Positions 7,634-16,883 of a stretch of DNA of 64,000 nucleotides are shown here, in pieces. Numbering within the stretch: position 1 is the first letter of the stretch; every line of letters begins with the position of its first letter. Under the pieces are notes generated by a model. It searched no databases. It was not told the origin of the DNA and worked only from the letters and a program-made list of their open reading frames with translations. A program made the position numbers and the translations under genes. The stretch is from an uncultured Paracoccaceae bacterium (GTDB lineage: Bacteria > Pseudomonadota > Alphaproteobacteria > Rhodobacterales > Rhodobacteraceae), in assembly GCA_947488175.1 (NCBI GenBank), contig CANKYO010000008.1, forward strand, positions 208,756-272,755. Direction: 5' to 3'.

Positions 7634-10096
7634 ATGGACAAACGGTCACTGAGTGAGCGTGATATTTGCACGAAGTACATAACACCGGCACTTCGCCGGG
7701 CGGGTTGGGATGAATTAAACCAAATCCGGGAAGAGGTAAGCTTTACCAAGGGTAGAATAATTGTCCGTGGGAAGTTGGTGAGTCGCGGTAAGGGAAAACG
7801 CGCTGATTACGTCCTTTCCGTTAAGCCGAATATTCCAATCGCGATAATTGAGGCTAAGGAAAATACTCAAGCTATTGGCGCTGGTTTGCAACAGGGCCTG
7901 GAATACGCAGAGACGCTGGGAATTCCGTTTGTATTTTCTTCCAATGGCGACGGCTTTGTCCTTCATGACCGCACTGGCATGAGCCCCACTCCTGAAGTCA
8001 CGCTGTCGCTGGACCAGTTTCCATCGCCTGCCGAACTCTGGGCACGGTATCGCCAGTGGAAAGGCTTGTCTGACGATGCGTCGACCGTTGCCCTACAGGA
8101 TTACTTTGACGACGGCAGCAGTAAGACTCCGCGTTATTATCAAGTAAACGCTGTGAACTCTGCGATAGAGGTAATCGCAAAGGGGCAGGATCGCGTTCTG
8201 TTGGTGATGGCCACCGGTACCGGCAAGACATACACGGCCTTTCAGATCATCTGGCGGCTTTGGAAAGCGGGCCAGAAGAAGCGCATCCTGTTTTTGGCCG
8301 ATCGCAATGTGCTGATCGACCAAACGATGGTGAACGACTTCCGGCCTTTCGCAGGCAATATGGCCAAACTATCGACGCAGGCGAAAACCATTGAACGCGT
8401 GGATGGTACGTCAACTGATTTGACGTTGGCTTTGGACAAGCGTCGCCGAGTCGACACCTCATACGAAATCTATCTCGGTTTGTACCAAGCAATTACTGGC
8501 CCGGATGAAAGTCAAAAGCTCTATAAGGAGTTCTCACACGATTTCTTTGATCTGATCGTGATCGATGAGTGTCACCGCGGCAGTGCGGCCGACGACTCCG
8601 CCTGGCGGGAAATCCTCAACCATTTCACCTCGGCGACCCAGATTGGCCTGACCGCCACACCGAAAGAGACTGAGTATGCCTCCAACATCGATTATTTTGG
8701 CGCGCCCGTTTACAGCTATTCGCTGAAGCAGGGCATCCGCGACGGCTTCTTGGCGCCCTATAAGGTGATCAAGGTTCACATCGACCGCGACGTTCAGGGC
8801 TATCGACCTGTGCAAGGGCAACTCGACCGTGACGGCGAAGAGGTCGAGGATCGCATTTACAACACCAAGGATTTCGACCGCAGACTGGTTTTGGACGATC
8901 GCACCAAGCTGGTCGCCCAGAAGGTTTCGGAGTTTCTGAAGCAGAGCGGCGATCGGATGGCCAAGACGATTGTCTTTTGTGTGGATCAGGAACACGCGGC
9001 GCGGATGCGGCAGGCGCTGATCAACGAAAACGCTGATCTGGTGGCGCAAAACCATCGCTACGTCATGCGTATCACTGGGAATGACAAAGAAGGTCTTGAT
9101 CAACTCGGCAACTTCATCGACCCCGAGGCTGCATATCCCGTCATCGTAACAACGTCGCGGCTTCTCTCCACTGGAGTCGATGCGCAGACGTGCCGCTTGA
9201 TCGTATTGGACCGCGAGGTTGGGTCTATGACCGAGTTCAAGCAAATTGTTGGTCGCGGCACCCGTGTGCATGAGGATACCCAAAAGCTGTTCTTCACAGT
9301 CATGGATTTCCGGGGCTCAACGAGCCATTTCGCCGACCCGGAATTCGATGGGGAGCCGGTTCAAATTTACCAACCCGGCCCAGATGATCCGATCACGCCA
9401 CCAGAAGATGCCACCCAGACTGACGATGAAGGCGCGCCTCTCTCACAGGAACCGGGCGATGATGAAACCGTTCTGATTGATCCGATCAATCCACTCGACC
9501 CTCTTGGTGGCAACACAGGCGGCGGCCCGATCCGCAAGGTTTACGTCGACGGGGTCGGCGCAGTCATTGTGGCTCAACGTGTTGAATACCTCGACGAGAA
9601 CGGCAAGTTGGTCACAGAGTCTTTGCGCGATTACACCCGCAAGGCCCTGAAACGGCAGTACGCCAGCCTTGATGATTTTCTCAAGCGCTGGAAGGGTGAA
9701 GGCCGCAAGCAGGCCGTGTTCGAGGAATTGGCAGCCGAAGGCTTGCCGCTTGATGTCATAGCTGCGGAGCTTGGCAAGGATCTCGATCCCTTCGACCTGA
9801 TCTGCCACATTGCCTTTGACGCAAAACCTCTCACCCGACGTGAGCGGGCTGAAAGCGTGAAAAAGCGCGATGTATTCACCAAATACGGCCCCCAGGCAAA
9901 GGCCGTTCTCGAAGCCCTGCTCGAAAAATACGCCGATGAGGGCGTCATGAACCTCGACGATCTTGGCGTCCTGAAGATCGCGCCGTTCAGCGGTATGGGA
10001 AGTGTTCTTGAACTCGTCCGTGCTTTCGGTGGAAAGCCAGGGTTCGAACAGGCCGTCCACGACCTGCAATCTGCTATTTACGAAGAAAGCGCATAA
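7634..10096 (+). CDS. hsdR: Type I restriction enzyme R subunit (EcoEI type)
   Basis: An 820-residue motor and nuclease subunit. The N-terminal PD-(D/E)xK endonuclease motif is visible as ADYVL followed by AIIEAKEN (about residues 56-76). The SF2 helicase shows Walker A MATGTGKT at about 192-199, DECH at about 310-313 and motif III LTATP. A C-terminal EcoEI_R_C-like helical region follows an acidic linker (about 590-640). With HsdM and HsdS it translocates and cuts DNA that lacks host methylation. The stop is 3 bp before hsdM. Confidence 0.95.
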   Translation: MDKRSLSERDICTKYITPALRRAGWDELNQIREEVSFTKGRIIVRGKLVSRGKGKRADYVLSVKPNIPIAIIEAKENTQAIGAGLQQGLEYAETLGIPFVFSSNGDGFVLHDRTGMSPTPEVTLSLDQFPSPAELWARYRQWKGLSDDASTVALQDYFDDGSSKTPRYYQVNAVNSAIEVIAKGQDRVLLVMATGTGKTYTAFQIIWRLWKAGQKKRILFLADRNVLIDQTMVNDFRPFAGNMAKLSTQAKTIERVDGTSTDLTLALDKRRRVDTSYEIYLGLYQAITGPDESQKLYKEFSHDFFDLIVIDECHRGSAADDSAWREILNHFTSATQIGLTATPKETEYASNIDYFGAPVYSYSLKQGIRDGFLAPYKVIKVHIDRDVQGYRPVQGQLDRDGEEVEDRIYNTKDFDRRLVLDDRTKLVAQKVSEFLKQSGDRMAKTIVFCVDQEHAARMRQALINENADLVAQNHRYVMRITGNDKEGLDQLGNFIDPEAAYPVIVTTSRLLSTGVDAQTCRLIVLDREVGSMTEFKQIVGRGTRVHEDTQKLFFTVMDFRGSTSHFADPEFDGEPVQIYQPGPDDPITPPEDATQTDDEGAPLSQEPGDDETVLIDPINPLDPLGGNTGGGPIRKVYVDGVGAVIVAQRVEYLDENGKLVTESLRDYTRKALKRQYASLDDFLKRWKGEGRKQAVFEELAAEGLPLDVIAAELGKDLDPFDLICHIAFDAKPLTRRERAESVKKRDVFTKYGPQAKAVLEALLEKYADEGVMNLDDLGVLKIAPFSGMGSVLELVRAFGGKPGFEQAVHDLQSAIYEESA

Positions 10097-10099
10097 TCA

Positions 10100-11548
10100 A
10101 TGTCCGTCCGTACCCTCGTCAAATCCATCCAAGACATCATGCGCAAAGACACCGGCGTGGATGGTGATGCCCAGCGCATCAGCCAACTCTGCTGGATGTT
10201 CTTCCTCAAGATCATCGACGATCAGGATCAGGAATTCGAACTCACCAAGGACGATTACAAATCACCCATTCCGTCTGAACTGCAATGGCGAGCCTGGGCG
10301 GCGGACCCAGAAGGGATCACCGGTGACACCCTTCTGGAATTCGTGAACAACACTCTGTTCCCCGAACTCAAGACGCTGCCTGTCAATGCAGGTCCTCGCG
10401 CCAAGGTCGTCCGGGATGTGTTCGAAGACGCCTACAACTTTATGAAATCCGGCCAGCTGATGCGGCAGATGATCAACAAGATCAACGAGGTCGACTTCAA
10501 TAATCTGACCGAACGCCAGCACTTCGGCGACATCTACGAGCAAATCCTGAACGACCTGCAAAACGCGGGCAACGCGGGCGAATACTACACGCCGCGCGCC
10601 GTCACCGCCTTCATGGTGCAGCAGATCGATCCTACCCCCGGGGAGGTCATGTTCGACCCCGCTTGCGGCACCGGCGGCTTTTTGACCTGCGCCATGCGGC
10701 ACATGCGCGACAATTACGTCAAACGGCCCGAGCATGAGGCGCTGATGCAAGGCGCCCTGCGCGCTGTGGAAAAGAAGCCACTGCCCCACATGCTCTGCGT
10801 CACCAACATGCTGCTCAACGGGGTCGAAGAACCCGACTTCGTGCGCCACGACAACACCCTCGCGCGCCCTCTGGTCAGCTGGACCCGTGATGAACGCGTC
10901 GATATCGTTCTGACCAACCCGCCCTTCGGCGGCAAGGAGGAGGACGGGATCGAGAGCAACTTCCCGACATTCAAGACCCGCGAGACCGCCGATCTCTTCC
11001 TTGCCCTGATCATCCGCCTGCTGAAACCCGGTGGCCGTGCAGCTGTGGTCCTGCCCGATGGGTCGCTATTCGGCGAAGGGATCAAGACCCGCCTCAAGGA
11101 ACACTTGATGGAGGACTGCAACCTGCACACCATCGTGCGGCTGCCCAACTCGGTCTTCAAACCCTATGCCTCCATCGGCACCAACCTGCTGTTCTTTGAA
11201 AAGGGCACGCCGACACAGGACATCTGGTATTGGGAACACAAGGTGCCCGAGACGCAGAAAGCCTATTCCATGACCAAGCCGATCCGGCTGGAGCATCTGG
11301 ACGACTGTGCCGCATGGTGGGGCGGGGCCGCGCGCGAGGGGCGCGTTGAGGGCCCGCAGGCGTGGAAGGTCACGGCGGAAGAGATCAAGGCGCGTGGCTA
11401 TAACCTTGACGTCAAGAACCCCCATACGGTTTCCGAGGATCATGGCGACCCCGAAACCCTGCTGGCCGATTTGACAGCGGCAGAGGCCGAGACAGTCGCC
11501 CTGCGCGATCAGTTGAAAGCGATCCTGACCGAGGCGCTGACCCGATGA
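10100..11548 (+). CDS. hsdM: Type I restriction-modification methyltransferase subunit
   Basis: A 482-residue N6-adenine methyltransferase. The N-terminal HsdM helical domain (start to about residue 130) precedes the SAM-binding motif DPACGTGGF at about 186-194 and the catalytic NPPFGG at about 272-277 (the NPPF class of N6-adenine methyltransferases). It methylates the recognition sequence chosen by HsdS. It ends in a 4-nt ATGA overlap with hsdS. Confidence 0.96.
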   Translation: MSVRTLVKSIQDIMRKDTGVDGDAQRISQLCWMFFLKIIDDQDQEFELTKDDYKSPIPSELQWRAWAADPEGITGDTLLEFVNNTLFPELKTLPVNAGPRAKVVRDVFEDAYNFMKSGQLMRQMINKINEVDFNNLTERQHFGDIYEQILNDLQNAGNAGEYYTPRAVTAFMVQQIDPTPGEVMFDPACGTGGFLTCAMRHMRDNYVKRPEHEALMQGALRAVEKKPLPHMLCVTNMLLNGVEEPDFVRHDNTLARPLVSWTRDERVDIVLTNPPFGGKEEDGIESNFPTFKTRETADLFLALIIRLLKPGGRAAVVLPDGSLFGEGIKTRLKEHLMEDCNLHTIVRLPNSVFKPYASIGTNLLFFEKGTPTQDIWYWEHKVPETQKAYSMTKPIRLEHLDDCAAWWGGAAREGRVEGPQAWKVTAEEIKARGYNLDVKNPHTVSEDHGDPETLLADLTAAEAETVALRDQLKAILTEALTR

Positions 11549-13251
11549 AGGACGCCACGTTTTCCTCTGCCCGCCTGCTGGCGCTTTACGAGCGTATCTC
11601 TGACGCCGAAGACGCCATACCCCGCCTGCGCCGCTTCGTGCTGGATTTGGCCGTGCGCGGAAAGCTAGTGGAGCAAGATGCGGGCGATGAACCGGCGGCG
11701 GAGTTGTTGAAGCGGATCGCGCAGGAGAAGGCGCGGCTTGGAATCAAGCGTCCCTCACAAGGCTATGACGCAACTGATCTTCCATTTGCGTTGCCTCATG
11801 GCTGGGCATTGACCTCTATTGGTGAGGTCTGCTCCAAGACGGGTTCAGGAAGCACCCCACGGGGCGGAAAAGAGGTCTACTCAGACAACGGTATCCCCTT
11901 CTTGCGGTCGCAAAATGTCTACGATGACGGCCTGCGCCTCGATGATGTTGCTCTTATCGCCGAAGAAATACATGAACGGATGTCCGGCACGGCAGTAAAG
12001 CCTGCTGACTTGCTTCTGAACATTACGGGCGGCTCAATGGGGCGCTGCTGCCGTATTCCGGATGACTTTAACGAGGCCAACGTAAGCCAGCACGTCGCGA
12101 TCATTCGTGCAGCATTGACCGGCATGGCCGACTTTTTGCACCGCTTGGTGCTTTCCCCATACTTTCAGGCCTTCATCTTTGGCGAGCAGACGGGCGCTGG
12201 GCGCGGCGGGCTACCTAAGAACCGCATGGATCGAATTGCGGTCGCACTCCCACCCCTCGCCGAGCAGCACCGGATCGTGGCCAAGGTCGATGAACTCATG
12301 GCGCTGTGTGATCAGTTGGAACAGGCCCGCGCGGGGCGCGAAGCGGTGCGGGATCGGCTGACCACCGCCAGCCTCGCCCGCCTGACCACCCCCGATACCG
12401 ACGCGGAAACCTTCCAATCGCACGCCCACTTTGCCCTGCAATCCCTCACCACCCTCACCACCCGCCCCGACCAAATCAAAACCCTCCGCCAGACTTTTCT
12501 GAACCTCGCCGTGCAGGGTAAGCTGGTAGCGCAAGACGGGGCCGATGAGCCTGCAGAGGAGCTGCTTAAACAGATTAAACTCCATATAAAAAAACGGTCG
12601 GATTGCCCGAAGTCTGATGACAAGCATGCCCTTCCACACGGGTGGGCATGGGCGACGATTGACGAATTATCCGATGTGGGAACAGGAGTAACTCCGTCAA
12701 AGTCTGAGCCCGCATATCACAGTAACGGAACTGTTCCGTGGGTTAACAGTGCTGCGACCAATTCTCCAACTATTGCTTCTGTTGAAACCTTCGTTACTGA
12801 ACGAGCGGTAAAAGAATGTCGTCTAAAAATCTATCCTCAAGGAAGCTTGGTGATCGCCCTTTATGGACAGGGTAAGACACGAGGTCAGGTAGCTGAATTG
12901 CGCATTGCCGCGACAGTGAATCAGGCGTGCGCTGTGATTGTCTTGCCTGAGGGCTTTCAGGGTTTGCGGTCATACATTCATCTGAGCTTGAAAAAACAGT
13001 ACGTGGAGATGCGTAGTTTGGCAGAGGGTGGAGCGCAGCCCAATTTGAATTTGGGGAAGATCAAGTCACTTCCAATCCCTCTCCCGCCCTTCGCCGAACA
13101 ACAGCGCATTGTGGCAAAGGTCGATGCCTTGATGACCCTCTGCGATCAACTGGAGGCCAGCCTCACCACCGCCGACTCCACCCGCAGCAAACTTCTCAAC
13201 GCCCTCATACACAAGGCGCTGGAGCCTGCTGCAGAAACAGCCGACGCATGA
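11545..13251 (+). CDS. hsdS: Type I restriction specificity subunit
   Basis: A 568-residue protein with two target-recognition domains (about 90-215 and 365-505), each preceded by a conserved repeat (KLVEQDAGDEPAAELLKRI and KLVAQDGADEPAEELLKQI). Each is followed by a second repeat (LAEQHRIVAKVDELMALC and FAEQQRIVAKVDALMTLC) that makes the coiled-coil spacer. Such symmetry predicts a bipartite DNA target. The base composition of both recognition domains is lower in GC than the flanking repeats, as expected for exchanged TRDs. It overlaps the next gene by 4 nt. Confidence 0.95.
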   Translation: MKDATFSSARLLALYERISDAEDAIPRLRRFVLDLAVRGKLVEQDAGDEPAAELLKRIAQEKARLGIKRPSQGYDATDLPFALPHGWALTSIGEVCSKTGSGSTPRGGKEVYSDNGIPFLRSQNVYDDGLRLDDVALIAEEIHERMSGTAVKPADLLLNITGGSMGRCCRIPDDFNEANVSQHVAIIRAALTGMADFLHRLVLSPYFQAFIFGEQTGAGRGGLPKNRMDRIAVALPPLAEQHRIVAKVDELMALCDQLEQARAGREAVRDRLTTASLARLTTPDTDAETFQSHAHFALQSLTTLTTRPDQIKTLRQTFLNLAVQGKLVAQDGADEPAEELLKQIKLHIKKRSDCPKSDDKHALPHGWAWATIDELSDVGTGVTPSKSEPAYHSNGTVPWVNSAATNSPTIASVETFVTERAVKECRLKIYPQGSLVIALYGQGKTRGQVAELRIAATVNQACAVIVLPEGFQGLRSYIHLSLKKQYVEMRSLAEGGAQPNLNLGKIKSLPIPLPPFAEQQRIVAKVDALMTLCDQLEASLTTADSTRSKLLNALIHKALEPAAETADA

Positions 13252-14534
13252 CCGAAATCCGCGCCATCCATAGGTTCTTCCCTGTAGGTCAGGGTTTGTT
13301 CGCCTCCGGTTCAGTCGAATTCTGGCCACCTCAGCCGAAGCCACGCCGGAACATCAGAATTTCCGGCCAGACCAAACCCGCTCCAATCGGACCATACCGC
13401 TGGGTTTATGACTGTGGCTCCAGTTCTGGAAAACATCTGGTCACCAACGCGATCGCCGATCTGGAACTTACCAGCAATGGCGACAAGATTGATCTGCTGG
13501 CGCTCTCCCACTTCCACAACGACCACATCAATGCTGTTGTGGAACTGCTCAAAAAGATTGGTGCCAAGACGGTCATGCTGCCATGGGCCCCGCTGTGGAG
13601 GCGATTGCTGATTGGGTTTGAACAAGGTTTGCGGGCAAGTGACCCTGAGATGTTGTTCTACGTCGATCCGGTGCAGTATTTTGCGCAGGAGGCGGTAGAC
13701 AGGTTTGAACAGATCTTGTTCGTCTTGCCGTCAGATGGTGAAGGGCCACCATTTTTGAGTGACCCGCCTGAAATCCCTGAACCTCCTGAAGATCGCGGTG
13801 ATCGTGAAAAGCCATCCGACTTAGGTGACCCTATTTCGCATGGCGATTTGGAAGGACCATATGGTGACTTGGACCGTCGCGTAAGGATACTTCGTCCTGG
13901 CAAATCAATTCCCGTCAACGGAGTCTGGGAATTTGTGCCCTACAATGATCCAGCCACAGAACCAGATGATCCCTTCGGTTTTGCGACAAAGGTGAAATCT
14001 CATTATGGCCTGCTGCTGACAGGAAGAATACAAGAAAGGCAGGCCACGCTCAAAGATCTGCGGGCACTTTATGAGGCCACTTTCGGTCATGGGGCCGCAA
14101 TGAACAATGTCAGCCTAATGTTGTATGGTGGCGCGGTTGGTACATGGAAGGGGCGGAGCGCTAACGACTATTTTTATCACGGTCATACGCGAAATGGTCG
14201 TTTTTTTAGAACATATGAAACAAGAGGGGCGATCCTCTTAACTGGTGATGGGAACCTGAAAGATGCCGCAAAATGGGACAGTTTGAAGAGATATCTTGAT
14301 CCCCGCCGTGCGATGCGAACCAGCGTGTTTCAGGTGCCTCACCACGGTGCGCGTGCAAATTGGCACTTGGGTCTGGCATCCGCGGCGTCGCCAGAGATCA
14401 GCATCTTTAGTTCTGATCCCAATCACAGCTACGGCCACCCGCACGCGGAGGTGTTACGCGAATTTTGGGCCCATCACCCCGTACAAGTCGACCAACATTC
14501 CGGGTTTTCAGTCCATATGGTTTTGGAGCGATAA
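13248..14534 (+). CDS. Metallo-beta-lactamase-fold hydrolase coupled to hsdRMS
   Basis: A 428-residue protein with the MBL signature HFHNDH at about residues 88-93, an upstream VYDCGSS strand, and later ligand candidates in ILLTGDGN and FQVPHHGARAN. The SGHPH-like end reads SYGHPHAEVL, reminiscent of ComEC/Rec2-like or nuclease-type MBL proteins. A Pro- and Asp-rich insertion lies at about 165-205. There is no signal peptide. Its ATG overlaps the hsdS stop by 4 nt (ATGA), so it is co-translated with the restriction system. It could be a nuclease or phosphodiesterase effector or accessory; the substrate is unknown. Confidence 0.85.
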   Translation: MTEIRAIHRFFPVGQGLFASGSVEFWPPQPKPRRNIRISGQTKPAPIGPYRWVYDCGSSSGKHLVTNAIADLELTSNGDKIDLLALSHFHNDHINAVVELLKKIGAKTVMLPWAPLWRRLLIGFEQGLRASDPEMLFYVDPVQYFAQEAVDRFEQILFVLPSDGEGPPFLSDPPEIPEPPEDRGDREKPSDLGDPISHGDLEGPYGDLDRRVRILRPGKSIPVNGVWEFVPYNDPATEPDDPFGFATKVKSHYGLLLTGRIQERQATLKDLRALYEATFGHGAAMNNVSLMLYGGAVGTWKGRSANDYFYHGHTRNGRFFRTYETRGAILLTGDGNLKDAAKWDSLKRYLDPRRAMRTSVFQVPHHGARANWHLGLASAASPEISIFSSDPNHSYGHPHAEVLREFWAHHPVQVDQHSGFSVHMVLER

Positions 14535-14579
14535 CGGAAGTGGTGGTGAAATCGTGAGAGAGGGGATTAAGAGGCAAAC

Positions 14580-14831
14580 GTGAGTGATTTGAAGCGCGCA
14601 AGTTCGATCCGTGAAACGGACGAAACGGCGGACACGGCCGAGAAATGGCTCCCCGATGACGAGTCGGCAGTTATCTCGCATCGTCACTTTGTAGAGGTCA
14701 CCGCCATGAACCCGCGCGACACGCAAGTTTGTGCTTTGAACTCCACAACAGGCCCAGTTGCTGCCGTCCGCGGAGCTGGTCTAGACGGCCCGATGTATCC
14801 TGCTGCAAATGAATTGGTTACCCCACTATGA
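14580..14831 (+). CDS. Small hypothetical protein in the hsd operon
   Basis: An 83-residue ORF that begins with GTG at 14580 behind a purine-rich AAGAGGC and ends in an ATGA overlap with the truncated PLD-like gene. No recognisable domain. The N-terminal half is charged and contains several acidic residues. Spacing (46 bp after the MBL gene) and the coupled downstream start support translation; the sequence itself gives little. Confidence 0.45.
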   Translation: MSDLKRASSIRETDETADTAEKWLPDDESAVISHRHFVEVTAMNPRDTQVCALNSTTGPVAAVRGAGLDGPMYPAANELVTPL

Positions 14832-15073
14832 CAACGCGGCTTGTCGATTCAGGGTGGCTGCATGAGATTGATCATGCCGTTGGTGAGGATTCAAATGAAC
14901 TGCGCATCATCTCACCGTTCATCAAGGCTGGCGCCTTAGCCCGACTGCTGACGCACAGTCCCAAGACCGTTTTGTCCATCACGCGATTCAATCTTTACGA
15001 TTTCGCGGAAGGCGTCAGCGATATATCAGCCCTACGCCTCTTGCTTGTTCACGGTGCCAAAGTGCGAGGCTAA
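14828..15073 (+). pseudogene. Truncated phospholipase D-like domain protein
   Basis: Eighty-one residues resembling the first part of restriction-linked PLD-family proteins: an ELRIISPFIKAGALARLL strand-helix unit, then NLYDFAEGVSDISALRLLL and the approach to the first HKD motif. It stops at VHGAKVRG just where the HxK motif would be expected, and no HKD motif follows in any frame. The DNA downstream (15074-15410) is repeat-like and non-coding. I read this as a gene cut off by recombination, although a short truncated protein would still be made. Confidence 0.6.
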
Positions 15074-15410
15074 GCAGTCATCAGCACAGTCGCAGTGGAT
15101 CTGCAATCTGAGACGTTGTACAACATCAGAATTAGCACCCGAAGCGAACGGCTGCTTTGACGGGCCGCGCTGCAGCATCGGGCTACCGCACCCAATGGCC
15201 GGTTAGGGCCGTCCGTGGAATGGACGGACGGATCAGTCGGGCGACATGCTGCGGTTGATCTAATGACCGCAACGAGCCACAGTGACCGATGCTGCGAAGT
15301 TAATGAAAGTCCAAGTTTTAGAGGTTGGTGGGCAGAAGACATGCAAGGGTTTATGCGTCTTTTGGCAAAACCATACAGCGTTTGCACAATGGAAATCGCT
15401 TCGGCACAAG
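15074..15410. other. Gene-free stretch with an 8-bp perfect hairpin
   Basis: No gene visible. CCGTCCGT at 15209-15216 and ACGGACGG at 15224-15231 make a perfect hairpin with a 7-nt loop. There is no U-tract, so a classical terminator is uncertain. The surrounding sequence resembles degenerate intergenic repeat DNA found elsewhere in the window. Confidence 0.45.
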
Positions 15411-16487
15411 TTAATGTGGCCTCTTTTGCTCCGGAATTAGTGCGAGCCCCACCCCGTGCTGCCGCAACAAGTCCTCTATATCAGTCCTAGGATTAGTATC
15501 CTTTACCAACTTTAACAGACGTCCAGAAAGCGCCCGAAAGTTTCCAGAGAAAACATTTTCGAAGTATCGCTTTGGATCGTCGGACATTAACAGATAGATG
15601 CCCATGCCTCGCAAACGAATTGGTTTACGCTCTTGCAACGCTGCTTTGAGTCTGGTCTTGTCGGCCCGGTCGATAAGTTCGCGTAGATCGCTCAGTTCGG
15701 TAATCCCAAAGTCTCTGAAGTCTTGGACAATGTTTTGAACGGTTGTTGGTTTCGGCTCCTCTACCTTCATGTGACTGAGACCCATGTCCTTGAGTAGCTC
15801 GATAAGCAGAGCACGGGTTGCTAGATAATTTACTTCGTCTCTCGGATACTTGGCATCTTGGCCGACTACGGCTTTGGAGTAATCGGAAGCATATCGAACA
15901 ATGTCCCCAAACGCCTGATCGACCATCTCCAACCCTGCGGCTGCCAAATAGAGGCGCCGCTGCAGGAAGTCAGGCAGCGATCCCGGCTTCTTGTAGCTAA
16001 GTTTGTGCTCTAACTCAGCCCAAGCATGTTGTAGAGCAGTCCTAATCTGCACCTCAAATCGGAATATCGAGTCATCTGTGTCGCCCATTGCATTATTTGT
16101 CGTAAGGGAGCCGACTAGGTGCAAGGATCGATAACCCATAATCGAGGGCTCTTCGGCGACAAGATAGTTTGGGCTCTTTTCGGTATCAATGTTGAGAACT
16201 TTGCGAACTGCCGTCTCTGCGTTTTCCAGATCGTATTCAGAATTAAGAACAATGCGAATACCTAGCAGGTCAGTGACCTGCACAGCAGGTGATGCGTATT
16301 CTTTCCTTATACATTTCTCTACGAAGCTCTCCTCATCCTTTATGCGTGATACGACCAACATTGCATCAACGCTGTGCTGTCTGAGTGCGTTTTTGATGAG
16401 CGGAATAGCTTCTGAACAAACTTTCTCGGCAATCATCCGTCGCGCAGCGTAGGTTTCCTTAATTCTTACCTCTTTGCTTTCATCCAC
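15411..16487 (-). CDS. RelA/SpoT nucleotidyltransferase-domain protein
   Basis: A 358-residue protein with the (p)ppGpp synthetase fold: SRIKDEESFVEKC near residue 47 (substrate-binding basic segment), DLLGIRIVL near 74, GYRSLHLVG near 118, and VQIRTALQHAWAELEHKLSY near 146, which matches the conserved ATP/GTP-binding block of RelA/SpoT synthetases. There is no HD hydrolase, TGS or ACT domain. The C-terminal half is helical and unassigned. Such stand-alone enzymes make alarmones, and some act as toxins (toxSAS) or phage sensors (CapRel). Its place beside the hsd operon suggests defence, but no antitoxin gene is visible. Lower GC than its neighbours. Confidence 0.85.
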   Translation of the reverse strand: MDESKEVRIKETYAARRMIAEKVCSEAIPLIKNALRQHSVDAMLVVSRIKDEESFVEKCIRKEYASPAVQVTDLLGIRIVLNSEYDLENAETAVRKVLNIDTEKSPNYLVAEEPSIMGYRSLHLVGSLTTNNAMGDTDDSIFRFEVQIRTALQHAWAELEHKLSYKKPGSLPDFLQRRLYLAAAGLEMVDQAFGDIVRYASDYSKAVVGQDAKYPRDEVNYLATRALLIELLKDMGLSHMKVEEPKPTTVQNIVQDFRDFGITELSDLRELIDRADKTRLKAALQERKPIRLRGMGIYLLMSDDPKRYFENVFSGNFRALSGRLLKLVKDTNPRTDIEDLLRQHGVGLALIPEQKRPH

Positions 16488-16677
16488 ATCACATCCTCAC
16501 AGGCTTAGTTCTACCAACAACGCATCGCGGTGCACTGCCTACTGGTTAGACGATTGACATGCCTTTGGGTAGGCATGGGCAGGAATGACCTAGAGCCGCC
16601 ATTGGTGCGAACGCAGCGAATGTCCGAAACGTCCGCCTTGCTGCCGTCCATGTGCAATGCAGCTAAGGTCTAAGGCG

Positions 16678-16851
16678 AGCCCATACCGGAAATCTCTAAA
16701 TCATGCTGCGCGCGCTCGCAGCAGGAAAATCACTGCACCTGCTCGGTTTTTGGCGCTGCGCGGCGGCGGAGATACCTATCATTCAGCCATGCTGCAGCGA
16801 AGATTTAGACGGCAAGGATCAGAACGCGGACAAAGCCACCTCTCGACCGAA
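16678..16851 (+). repeat. Dispersed repeat R1, copy A
   Basis: Starts AGCCCATACCGGAA. The first 83 bp align without gaps to 21368-21450 at roughly three-quarters identity by eye, and patchy similarity continues for about 90 bp more (CATTxxxCTGCTGCAGCG, GGACAAAG, CTCTC/TCAACCG blocks). Copy A begins within a gene-free stretch at 16488-16883, which holds nothing else I can name. It is not clearly coding. Confidence 0.5.
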
Positions 16852-16883
16852 ACTCGCCAAAGTCTCCTTACCAAGAAATCATC

